The notes under the pieces were generated by a model. It was given only the letters and a program-made list of their open reading frames with translations. It ran no database searches and was not told where the DNA came from. From positions 1 through 6,932 of the forward strand of contig JAHIKF010000419.1 of NCBI GenBank assembly GCA_018897875.1: a stretch of DNA of 6,932 nucleotides. Reading direction: 5' to 3'. Source of the stretch: Pseudomonadota bacterium (GTDB taxonomy: Bacteria; Desulfobacterota; Desulfobaccia; Desulfobaccales; 0-14-0-80-60-11). Shown here piece after piece: positions 1-4,919 of this stretch. Position 1 is the stretch's first letter. The number at the start of each line of letters is the position of its first letter. The translations under genes and the position numbers were made by a program.

Positions 1-11
1 AGACTATTATT

Positions 12-92
12 TGTCATTCTGAGCGTAGCGAAGAATCTCTCTTTTTAAGCCGCCGAGATTCGTAACGAAGCTGCGCTCCATTCAGAATGACA
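12..92. repeat. Palindromic dispersed repeat (MITE/REP-like)
   Basis: An imperfect inverted repeat. The left arm begins TGTCATTCTGA (12-22) and the right arm ends TCAGAATGACA (82-92). A second matched pair lies inside: GAATCTC (33-39) against GAGATTC (55-61). Units starting TGTCATTCTGAGCG and containing GAATCTC are familiar as dispersed repeats in many bacterial genomes, so I read this as a mobile or REP-like palindrome and not as a gene-specific control site. Copy number cannot be seen from one window. No protein is encoded. Confidence 0.75.
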
Positions 93-158
93 TGAATATT
101 CAATGTCTTTTGACTGCACCTTCGTATGAGATGCCACGATGGACATGAGCCCCATTTT

Positions 159-1223
159 ATGATCCCGCCCACCCTGATTGAGGGCGTGCGGCTTAACTGC
201 GATATCGCCAGTGCCGGGCAAGCCGGGCACTTCTCCCTGTGCGGTCTCTTGATGCGCCTGCGCCAGCTCTACAAGTGGGAGCACGGGCTGGCTCCCTGGG
301 TGGAGCCCGAAGTGGCAGACGCCCTGGAATGGATCGCCCGGCGGGAGCGGACCTGGGATGACCTGGAAGAGGCGTCCTGGCGCACCCTGCCCTGGGGCGC
401 GGCCGCCATCGACCCCTTTGCGGTGGAGACTCTCAACCGCCATCTCCTGGCCCAGGGGCTGGCCTATGGCGCCGGCTTGAGCCGGGGCCTCGCCCCCACC
501 TTCTTCCTGGGAGAACTCCTGGAAGAGCGGCGGGTGGGGGAGTTGACCATCCTGATCCTGGGGCCTGAGCTGGCCCGGGACCTGGACGCCTCCCCAGGCC
601 TGTGCCAGGGAACCCTGATCTATGCCCGCCGCCAGGCCCTGGCCTTTTACCTCTGGGACCATTTGTCCGACCCCACCCAGCAGGGCAACGCCTACCTGCA
701 ACTAGCCCTGAAATCCTATAAGATCAAACTCAAGGACCTGCTCGCTGACCCCGAGGCCCTACAGGAGCAGTTCAACGCCTTTCTGGCCGGGGAGCTGGAA
801 GCGGTCATCCGCCACGAGATGGGTGAGGCCCTGGAGCCCAGCCTACAAGACGCCTTCCCCGCGGTGCTGCAACGCTTCCCGCAAACCCGGCTGGAACTCT
901 GGGTGCGGACCCTCAAAGACGCCCTGGCCGACGTCAACGAGTGGGGCCGCCTGGCTTATATCGTCAATGAGGAGCGCCTGCCGTCCCTGGCGGTGATGCT
1001 GGCCTGGCGCCCGGGGCTCCTGCCGGAGTTGGCGCCGGCCTTTCAGGACCTGCTGGCCACCGGCGACTGGGGCGTTATGGATGCGGCCCGCCGCCAAGCC
1101 CTTTCCCGCCTGCGGGAGATGGCCGCGGGCTTGGGCACCCTGCTGGAGGCCCCGGAAGCCGCCTCGCCCGCCTGGCTCCAGAACGAACTCCACCGCCGCT
1201 ACCTGGCGCCGTTGGGGCTGTGA
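159..1223 (+). CDS. Conserved protein of unknown function, Sfum_1244 (DUF6866)-like
   Basis: From ATG 159 the product is 354 residues, soluble, with no signal peptide or membrane segment. The N-terminal part carries the stretch FSLCGLLMRLRQLYKWE, followed by a Trp-rich region (PWVEPEVADALEWIARRE). I recognise this, from memory, as typical of the Sfum_1244/DUF6866 proteins of Desulfobacterota, whose function is unknown. The rest is helical, rich in Leu, Ala and Glu, with LKSYKIKLKDLLADPEAL in mid-protein and a C-terminus LHRRYLAPLGL. An in-frame ATG at 126 would add 11 unusual residues (MRCHDGHEPHF). Neither start has a good Shine-Dalgarno site. I prefer 159 because the family-like sequence begins just after it. 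Codon use is GC-rich like guaA and holB, so this is a resident gene. It stands alone, with a repeat upstream and a long non-coding stretch downstream. The coding call is firm; the family name is moderately sure. Confidence 0.8.
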   Translation: MIPPTLIEGVRLNCDIASAGQAGHFSLCGLLMRLRQLYKWEHGLAPWVEPEVADALEWIARRERTWDDLEEASWRTLPWGAAAIDPFAVETLNRHLLAQGLAYGAGLSRGLAPTFFLGELLEERRVGELTILILGPELARDLDASPGLCQGTLIYARRQALAFYLWDHLSDPTQQGNAYLQLALKSYKIKLKDLLADPEALQEQFNAFLAGELEAVIRHEMGEALEPSLQDAFPAVLQRFPQTRLELWVRTLKDALADVNEWGRLAYIVNEERLPSLAVMLAWRPGLLPELAPAFQDLLATGDWGVMDAARRQALSRLREMAAGLGTLLEAPEAASPAWLQNELHRRYLAPLGL

Positions 1224-1455
1224 AGCGGAATCTGGCTGTTATGAGTCACCCGGGACGCCCTAAACCTGACTAAGGATAAGGGGGCCTCATAGGGCAGAGA
1301 TGGGCTTTCCCAAGGAAGTCCAGCCCCTAAATCCCCCGATAGGCTTTGTCTCCCGGCCGCTACGGGGCGGAAAGGCCCGGCCCCCTGCTCTTTTATGCGG
1401 AAAATATATATTTATAATTATGTTTGGATAAAATATACTTAAGAATAAAATTCAA
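1224..1455. other. Gene-free stretch; GC-rich, then AT-rich from about 1390
   Basis: No convincing reading frame is seen. The left part (to about 1385) has the GC-rich character of the upstream gene. It includes a bulged hairpin, GGGCT 1302-1306 with AGCCC 1322-1326 and TTCC 1307-1310 with GGAA 1314-1317. GGGGC (1364-1368) and GCCCC (1380-1384) can pair a few bases before TTTT at 1391-1394. This could be a weak terminator for the upstream gene, but the stem is poor. From about 1396 the sequence becomes strongly AT-rich (runs of A/T to about 1455). This marks the left edge of the low-GC cassette. Confidence 0.5.
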
Positions 1456-1489
1456 GGTTCTGAACCCAAAAATCAGGGTTCCCCTGATT
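1456..1489. repeat. Overlapping, mutually exclusive short palindromes
   Basis: Three stems share bases. GGTTC (1456-1460) pairs with GAACC (1462-1466), making an 11-base palindrome that may work as a DNA site. GAACCC (1462-1467) pairs with GGGTTC (1476-1481). AATCAGGG (1471-1478) pairs perfectly with CCCTGATT (1482-1489) around a 3-base loop. No T-run follows at once, so it is not a standard intrinsic terminator. What it does is unknown. Confidence 0.5.
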
Positions 1490-1499
1490 GCTCTTTTCA

Positions 1500-1551
1500 T
1501 TTGCTTTTGTCAATATTTTGACCCATGCCGATTGACCATGGGAAAAGCAGA
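1500..1551. other. Predicted three-way-junction element
   Basis: An outer stem, TGCTTTT (1502-1508) with AAAAGCA (1543-1549), can be extended by one wobble and one A-T pair to 1500/1551. It encloses two hairpins placed back to back: GTCAA-TATT-TTGAC (1509-1522) and CCATG (1523-1527) with CATGG (1537-1541). Almost every base from 1500 to 1551 is used, which is tidy for chance. It lies upstream of the cassette promoters, so it would not be in their transcript. It may be a DNA cruciform, a protein site, or part of an unrecognised small RNA. The structure was paired by eye and not computed. Confidence 0.4.
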
Positions 1552-1563
1552 CTTAAATTTAGA

Positions 1564-1605
1564 TTGACAATTGCGCTGGATTGATGCTAATAGTTTTGAT
1601 ATACT
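1564..1605 (+). promoter_or_regulatory. Promoter(s) for the DUF3467 cassette
   Basis: The best -10 is TATACT (1600-1605), preceded by TG at 1597-1598, an extended -10 that can work with a poor -35. A perfect -35 hexamer TTGACA lies at 1564-1569. It is too far from TATACT, but is 18 bases from a weaker TAATAG (1588-1593), itself preceded by TGC. Two overlapping sigma70-type promoters are therefore possible. Transcripts would start near 1600-1613, about 60-70 bases before the GTG at 1672. Confidence 0.55.
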
Positions 1606-1607
1606 GC

Positions 1608-1625
1608 TTGCGATATTTTTCACAA
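1608..1625. promoter_or_regulatory. Operator-like 18-bp palindrome (Rex- or CRP/FNR-type)
   Basis: TTGCGA (1608-1613), a 6-base spacer TATTTT, then TCACAA (1620-1625). The ends match the pattern TTGTGA-N6-TCACAA with one mismatch (C for T at 1611). That pattern is known for the NADH-sensing repressor Rex and, in its core, for CRP-family regulators. The site begins 2 bases after the -10 hexamer and covers the expected transcription start, which suits a repressor. The regulator's identity is inference. Confidence 0.4.
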
Positions 1626-1658
1626 CCGTCAATGATTTGATAGATTTGATAATGACGG
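1626..1658. repeat. Leader repeat: tandem GATTTGATA pair inside an inverted repeat
   Basis: Two perfect adjacent copies of GATTTGATA (1634-1642 and 1643-1651) are enclosed by CCGTCA (1626-1631) and TGACGG (1653-1658), which pair with each other. The unit lies in the 5' untranslated region and abuts the ribosome binding site. It could be a second operator or an RNA hairpin that limits ribosome access. Both are inference. Confidence 0.45.
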
Positions 1659-1665
1659 GGAGGGG
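1657..1665 (+). promoter_or_regulatory. Strong ribosome binding site deciding the GTG 1672 start
   Basis: GGGGAGGGG ends 6 bases before GTG at 1672. An in-frame TAG (1669-1671) directly precedes this GTG, and the next in-frame ATG lies deep in the protein, so the GTG start is well supported. The first two Gs overlap the 3' arm of the CCGTCA/TGACGG stem. Confidence 0.7.
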
Positions 1666-1671
1666 TTGTAG

Positions 1672-2016
1672 GTGACAAAAAAACTGGATAAGACGGCCCC
1701 TGAGAGGAAAGCCGTAACGATCAGCTTAACACCATCTCTTGAACCGAAATTAGGCCGTGTATATTCGAACTATGTCCAGGTTGCTCATACTCAATATGAA
1801 TTTACTATTCGCTTCGGAGATTTCTCTCCCCTACGAAGTGAGGATTTGGTCAAGCAAAAAAGTGGGGATAAAATTATAGTCCCAAATATTGTGGAAATAA
1901 TCATCACACCGGATTTAATCCCTGAAGTTATGAAGGCTTTGGAGACAAACTATACTAGATTTCTCGAGAATTTTAGGGGCCTCACCAAGGAGGAAGAAGG
2001 AACCGAGGATCATTAA
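1672..2016 (+). CDS. DUF3467 domain protein
   Basis: A 114-residue soluble protein starting at GTG. Residues 28-103 fit the DUF3467 pattern: YSNYVQV (31-37), then EFTIRFGD (43-50), then VEIIITPDLIPEVMKALE (74-91), and a helix ending NYTRFLENF (93-101). The first 25 residues are polar and basic and the last 12 very acidic; both are probably disordered. DUF3467 proteins are small and widespread in bacteria and archaea, and their function is unknown as far as I know. The domain looks complete. It is the first gene of a coupled cassette: the next ATG comes one base after its stop. GC content is clearly lower than in guaA and holB, which suggests transfer from elsewhere. Expression is probably controlled by the palindromes at 1608-1658. 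Family assignment is fairly sure; role unassigned. Confidence 0.85.
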   Translation: MTKKLDKTAPERKAVTISLTPSLEPKLGRVYSNYVQVAHTQYEFTIRFGDFSPLRSEDLVKQKSGDKIIVPNIVEIIITPDLIPEVMKALETNYTRFLENFRGLTKEEEGTEDH

Positions 2017-2017
2017 A

Positions 2018-2443
2018 ATGGCTACCATTAGAGATATGAGAAAAACCATGGTTATTGGCACGCCGATTGCATTTGGTTATAGGGGAGAAGATACGACGAG
2101 CCCTTTGCGGTCTTCAATTCCTGATAGCGTAGAATTTTCAAAAACAAACCTTTATACAGAATGCTTACAATTAAGAGCGGAAAATGCCAAATTGAAGGCG
2201 GAGAATGAGGGCCTAAGGGCAAAGGTGGTTGCTATGCAAGCAACAAATTCTGCTGAAAAGTTTCTGGAAATTCGCGAAATAGCAAGAGAACAGGCTAAGG
2301 AAGAGGTTCGGGCCTTTTTTAAGGAGCACCATGGAGAGGCTATTTTCCCAAGTGATGTAATGGAGGCCCTCTCACTCGATTACGATCTGGTTTATGAAAT
2401 TTGTGAAGAATTGGAGAGAGAGGGAGCCGTTAAGGGACTATGA
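2018..2443 (+). CDS. Leucine-zipper protein with C-terminal winged-helix-like region
   Basis: A 141-residue soluble protein that I do not recognise as a named family. Residues 1-40 look flexible. Residues 45-76 form a coiled coil with hydrophobic residues every seventh position: L45, L52, L59, L66 and M73. A charged helix (about 78-96, EKFLEIREIAREQAKEEV) leads to a C-terminal segment (97-141). That segment reads like a winged helix-turn-helix: VRAFFKEHHG, a PSDVMEALSLD recognition-type region, then VYEICEELEREGAV. The expected design is a dimer that binds DNA, or a dimeric adaptor. GAGG (2005-2008) sits 9 bases before the ATG, inside the end of the DUF3467 gene, and the stop-to-start gap is one base. 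It could be the regulator of its own cassette. The wHTH call is inference from pattern, not a domain search. Confidence 0.78.
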   Translation: MATIRDMRKTMVIGTPIAFGYRGEDTTSPLRSSIPDSVEFSKTNLYTECLQLRAENAKLKAENEGLRAKVVAMQATNSAEKFLEIREIAREQAKEEVRAFFKEHHGEAIFPSDVMEALSLDYDLVYEICEELEREGAVKGL

Positions 2444-2646
2444 CAAAAATTACAGATGAAACACATCAAAGAGTTTTTAGGAAGGTCGGTGATGCCATTG
2501 AGGGGGATCACATTTATGCCAGATGCCAAAAGCCGGGTGCTTGGAAATTATTTAGGAAATCAGATACGCATAGGGGCAGTAACTGCATTTTAAAAATAGA
2601 TGCCTACGCCAGGATAGAGAGAGCTTTCACAAATATTCAAAAATAA
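2440..2646 (+). CDS. Small basic protein of unknown function
   Basis: A 68-residue protein, basic (many Lys and Arg), with two cysteines (C29, C49) and no membrane segment or signal. A run YARCQKPGAWKLFRK (26-40) is followed by RGSNCILKIDAYARIERAF. This could be a small beta-rich fold followed by a helix, but I recognise no family. Its ATG overlaps the TGA of the preceding gene (ATGA at 2440-2443), strongly implying translational coupling. GGGAG (2422-2426) and AAGGGA (2432-2437) lie upstream. It shares the low GC of its two partners and is the last gene before the intrinsic terminator. The coupling makes it a likely real gene despite its size. A nucleic-acid-binding partner of the wHTH protein is possible but unsupported. 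Confidence 0.65.
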   Translation: MTKITDETHQRVFRKVGDAIEGDHIYARCQKPGAWKLFRKSDTHRGSNCILKIDAYARIERAFTNIQK

Positions 2647-2674
2647 TCCACTTTAAAATTATTCCCCCTCCAAG

Positions 2675-2699
2675 GCAGCCTCCGGGCTGCTTTTTTATT
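2675..2699 (+). terminator. Rho-independent terminator of the DUF3467 cassette
   Basis: A perfect 6-bp GC-rich stem, GCAGCC (2675-2680) with GGCTGC (2685-2690), closes a TCCG tetraloop and runs straight into TTTTTT (2691-2696). It lies 29 bases after the stop of the last cassette gene. Confidence 0.9.
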
Positions 2700-2751
2700 G
2701 GGCCTCCCCCTATCTCCCTCCCCAGCTAAATTTTTCGAGAAAATCCCGGAA

Positions 2752-2848
2752 CTGCCTATAATAAGGCAGACCCCCTTAATCATGATAAGGTGCCCAAGCA
2801 GAGCTTGGGGCTATGATCTCGTTCTCAAGCAAGATTTTGGGAACGAGA
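2752..2848. repeat. Cluster of three short palindromes
   Basis: CTGCCT (2752-2757) pairs with AGGCAG (2764-2769). CCCAAGC (2793-2799) pairs with GCTTGGG (2803-2809) around AGA. TCTCGTTC (2817-2824) pairs with GAACGAGA (2841-2848); that stem extends inward to 12 pairs with one G-T wobble. The middle unit, GCCCAAGCAGAGCTT, recurs exactly at 4771-4785 in the spacer after guaA, so it is a dispersed repeat. The stretch 2700-2950 holds no convincing gene. Confidence 0.6.
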
Positions 2849-2927
2849 GTGAAAATGCTTTTTTCGACCAGCTAAATAATCCTGACCACTGCCCCCTGGC
2901 AACTACCTCCCCGCCCCCACAGACCTT

Positions 2928-2956
2928 TTGCTTTTTCTGCCGCGCCAAGCTATAAT
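2928..2956 (+). promoter_or_regulatory. Promoter for guaA
   Basis: A perfect -10 TATAAT (2951-2956) lies 17 bases after a partial -35, TTGCTT (2928-2933). Transcription would start near 2963. That gives guaA its own promoter after the cassette terminator, so guaA need not depend on upstream genes. Confidence 0.55.
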
Positions 2957-3048
2957 TGATTGAAAAAAATTAAGGGGTTGAGGCGAGGGTGACTGGCAGC
3001 CTCCGGCACGAGTCCGGCCGGCCCCTCCCCCATACAAAAAATACCAAC

Positions 3049-4596
3049 ATGCTCGATCCCCATCAGGAAAAAGTGCTCATTCTGGACTTCGGCTCCCAGT
3101 ACACCCAGCTCATTGCCCGGCGGGTGCGGGAGCTCAAGGTTTACTGCGAAATTCACCCCTACATCATGCCGCTCGCCAGCATCCAGGAGTTTGCCCCCCA
3201 GGGCATCATCCTGTCGGGAGGCCCCCGGAGCGTCTATGACCGGGACGCCCCTTCTGTGGACCCGGACCTGTTCAGCCTCGGGGTGCCGGTCCTGGGAATC
3301 TGCTACGGCATCCAGCTCCTCAACCATCTCCTGGGCGGCGAGGTGGCCCCGGCCGGAGCCCGGGAATACGGTCACAAAACCTTCACCATCAGCAATTTTG
3401 ACGATCTGTTTTACGGCCTGAACGCCGAAGAGCAGGTCTGGATGAGCCACGGCGACCGGGTGGAGCACCTGGCGCCGGGGTTCGAGGTGATCGGCCGCAG
3501 CGACAGCTGCCCCACCGGGGCTATCCGGGACGTCTCCCGGCGGCTGTACGGGGTGCAGTTTCATCCCGAAGTGCACCACACGCCCCGGGGCAAGGAGATC
3601 CTCAGCAACTTCCTGTTCCGCATCTGCAAGCTCAATCCCCTGTGGACCATGGCCTCCTTCATCGAGACCGCCACCGAAAACATCCGGCAGCAGGTGGGCG
3701 ACGGCCAGGTCATCTGCGCCCTGTCCGGCGGGGTGGACTCCTCCGTCACCGCGGTGCTGGTCCACCGGGCCATCGGCGACCGCTTAACCTGCGTCTTCGT
3801 GAACAACGGCCTGTTGCGCAAACGGGAGGCGGAGGAAGTCTTTCACCTCTTCCGGGAGCATCACCACCTCAACCTGGTTTACGTGGACGCCACCGTGGAC
3901 TTCTTGTGCCAGTTGGAAGGGGTCATCGACCCGGAGGAGAAGCGGCGCCGCATCGGCCACGAATTCATCCGCATCTTCGCCGCCGAAGCCAAGAAGCTGG
4001 GCGGGGTCAAGTACCTGGCCCAGGGGACCCTTTACCCCGACGTCATCGAAAGCGTTTCTTTCAAGGGGCCGTCGGCCACCATCAAGACCCACCACAACGT
4101 CGGGGGCCTGCCCACGATCATGCCCTTGAAGCTGCTGGAGCCCCTACGAGAGCTGTTCAAAGACGAAGTGCGGGAAGTGGGCCGGGAGTTGGGCCTGCCG
4201 GATTCTCTGGTCTGGCGCCACCCCTTTCCCGGGCCGGGGCTGGCCATCCGCATCCTGGGCGAAGTCACCGCCGAAAAACTGGATATCCTCCGGGAGGCCG
4301 ACGCCATCGTCTCCGAAATGATGCTGGCCAGCGAATTCTATCGCCAGGTTTGGCAGGCCTTTGCGGTGCTCTTGCCCATCCGCACCGTGGGGGTGATGGG
4401 GGATGAACGCACCTATGAGTACGTCGTCGCCTTGCGCATTGTCGATTCCATCGATGCCATGACCGCGGATTGGAGCCGCCTGCCGCATGAATTTCTGGCC
4501 GGGATGGCCAACCGCATCATCAACGAAGTCAAACGGGTCAACCGGGTGGTGCTGGATATTTCGTCCAAGCCGCCGAGCACTATTGAGTGGGAGTAA
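3049..4596 (+). CDS. guaA: GMP synthase (glutamine-hydrolysing)
   Basis: Converts XMP, ATP and glutamine to GMP in the cytoplasm, the last step of de novo guanine nucleotide synthesis. From ATG 3049 it has 515 residues, near the family's usual 510-525. The N-terminal class I glutamine amidotransferase opens with VLILDFGSQYTQLIARR. Its triad is visible: Cys85 in GICYG, and His172 and Glu174 in QFHPE. The ATP-pyrophosphatase domain has the P-loop SGGVDSS (226-232), then PTIMPLKLLEPLRELFKDEVR and HPFPGPGLAIRILGE. The dimerisation domain ends NRVVLDISSKPPSTIEWE, a standard C-terminus. The protein looks complete. An upstream in-frame GTG (2989) has a plausible Shine-Dalgarno site (GAGG 2980-2983) and would add 20 residues. 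ATG 3049 gives the normal family N-terminus but has no such site, so the start is uncertain. guaB is not adjacent; the low-GC cassette lies upstream instead. Confidence 0.97.
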   Translation: MLDPHQEKVLILDFGSQYTQLIARRVRELKVYCEIHPYIMPLASIQEFAPQGIILSGGPRSVYDRDAPSVDPDLFSLGVPVLGICYGIQLLNHLLGGEVAPAGAREYGHKTFTISNFDDLFYGLNAEEQVWMSHGDRVEHLAPGFEVIGRSDSCPTGAIRDVSRRLYGVQFHPEVHHTPRGKEILSNFLFRICKLNPLWTMASFIETATENIRQQVGDGQVICALSGGVDSSVTAVLVHRAIGDRLTCVFVNNGLLRKREAEEVFHLFREHHHLNLVYVDATVDFLCQLEGVIDPEEKRRRIGHEFIRIFAAEAKKLGGVKYLAQGTLYPDVIESVSFKGPSATIKTHHNVGGLPTIMPLKLLEPLRELFKDEVREVGRELGLPDSLVWRHPFPGPGLAIRILGEVTAEKLDILREADAIVSEMMLASEFYRQVWQAFAVLLPIRTVGVMGDERTYEYVVALRIVDSIDAMTADWSRLPHEFLAGMANRIINEVKRVNRVVLDISSKPPSTIEWE

Positions 4597-4621
4597 GCAG
4601 TGAGCAGTGAGCAGTGAGCAG
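4597..4621. repeat. Tandem 7-bp repeat GCAGTGA
   Basis: Three perfect adjacent copies of GCAGTGA (4597-4603, 4604-4610, 4611-4617) and a partial fourth start immediately after the guaA stop codon. Tandem arrays of this heptamer are familiar in intergenic DNA. The copy number is likely to vary by slippage. Confidence 0.8.
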
Positions 4622-4622
4622 T

Positions 4623-4687
4623 TGTAGGGCGCGTCCTACACGCCAATAAAATTTGCATCTTCAGATTAATGGTGCGTGAGACGCACC
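4623..4687. repeat. Two short hairpins of a dispersed-repeat type
   Basis: TGTAGG (4623-4628) pairs with CCTACA (4635-4640), and GGTGCGT (4671-4677) pairs with ACGCACC (4681-4687) around GAG. A further ACGCACC-like copy follows at about 4690-4696. The TGTAGGG and GGTGCGT/ACGCACC words are typical of REP-like intergenic repeats. No T-run follows, so neither is a clear terminator for guaA. Confidence 0.55.
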
Positions 4688-4698
4688 CCACGCACCCT

Positions 4699-4788
4699 GG
4701 TTCCCAAGCTTGGCTTGGGAACCCATTGGGAGGCCAAGCTCGGCTTTCCAGTAACTAAATTACTGCGGATGCCCAAGCAGAGCTTAGG
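4699..4788. repeat. Run of three CCAAGC/GCTTGG-type palindromes
   Basis: GGTTCCCAAGC (4699-4709) pairs perfectly over 11 bases with GCTTGGGAACC (4713-4723) around a 3-base loop. A degenerate relative, CCAAGC-TCG-GCTTTCC, follows at about 4734-4749. A third unit, CCCAAGC (4772-4778) with GCTTAGG (4782-4788), shares GCCCAAGCAGAGCTT with the element at 2792-2806. This is a family of dispersed palindromes at different stages of decay. Confidence 0.7.
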
Positions 4789-4799
4789 AATGAGAACCT

Positions 4800-4884
4800 A
4801 ATCCCCCCTACCCCCCTTTAGAAAAGGGGGGAGAAAATACCGCTTTTTAAGTCCCCCTTTTTTAAAGGGGGATTTAGGGGGATT
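4800..4884. repeat. Large palindromic C-run/G-run repeat
   Basis: An overall inverted repeat bounded by AATCCCCC (4800-4807) and GGGGGATT (4877-4884). Inside are two perfect hairpins: CCCCCCTTT (4811-4819) with AAAGGGGGG (4823-4831), and CCCCCTTT (4853-4860) with AAAGGGGG (4864-4871). This unit type is common as an intergenic repeat in several phyla. It ends 35 bases before the holB start codon. Confidence 0.75.
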
Positions 4885-4919
4885 ATAAAAATGATTTTCT
4901 TCTGAAGAAACTCTCTTAT

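Noticed and set aside
45..701. Minus-strand frame of 218 codons opposite the first gene
   Set aside because: Antisense shadow that reads into the palindromic repeat at 12-92; no ribosome site or family signal.
1500..1551. Integron attC site or tRNA
   Set aside because: The fold lacks attC core sites and the tRNA cloverleaf with its conserved T-loop; no integrase is present in the window.
2698..2955. Open frame of 85 codons between the cassette and guaA
   Set aside because: It starts right at the terminator T-run, has no Shine-Dalgarno site, and is made of repeat sequence.
2950..3765. Long minus-strand open frame of 271 codons
   Set aside because: It lies antisense to guaA, has a low-complexity Gly/Pro/Val-rich translation with no family features, and arises from GC-rich codon structure.
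3642..4406. Plus-strand open frame of 254 codons inside guaA
   Set aside because: Out-of-frame reading of guaA, with His/Arg/Gly-rich nonsense translation.
4597..4884. Possible CRISPR array
   Set aside because: The repeats are short palindromes or a 7-bp tandem array of different families, without the regular 25-40 base repeats and unique spacers.
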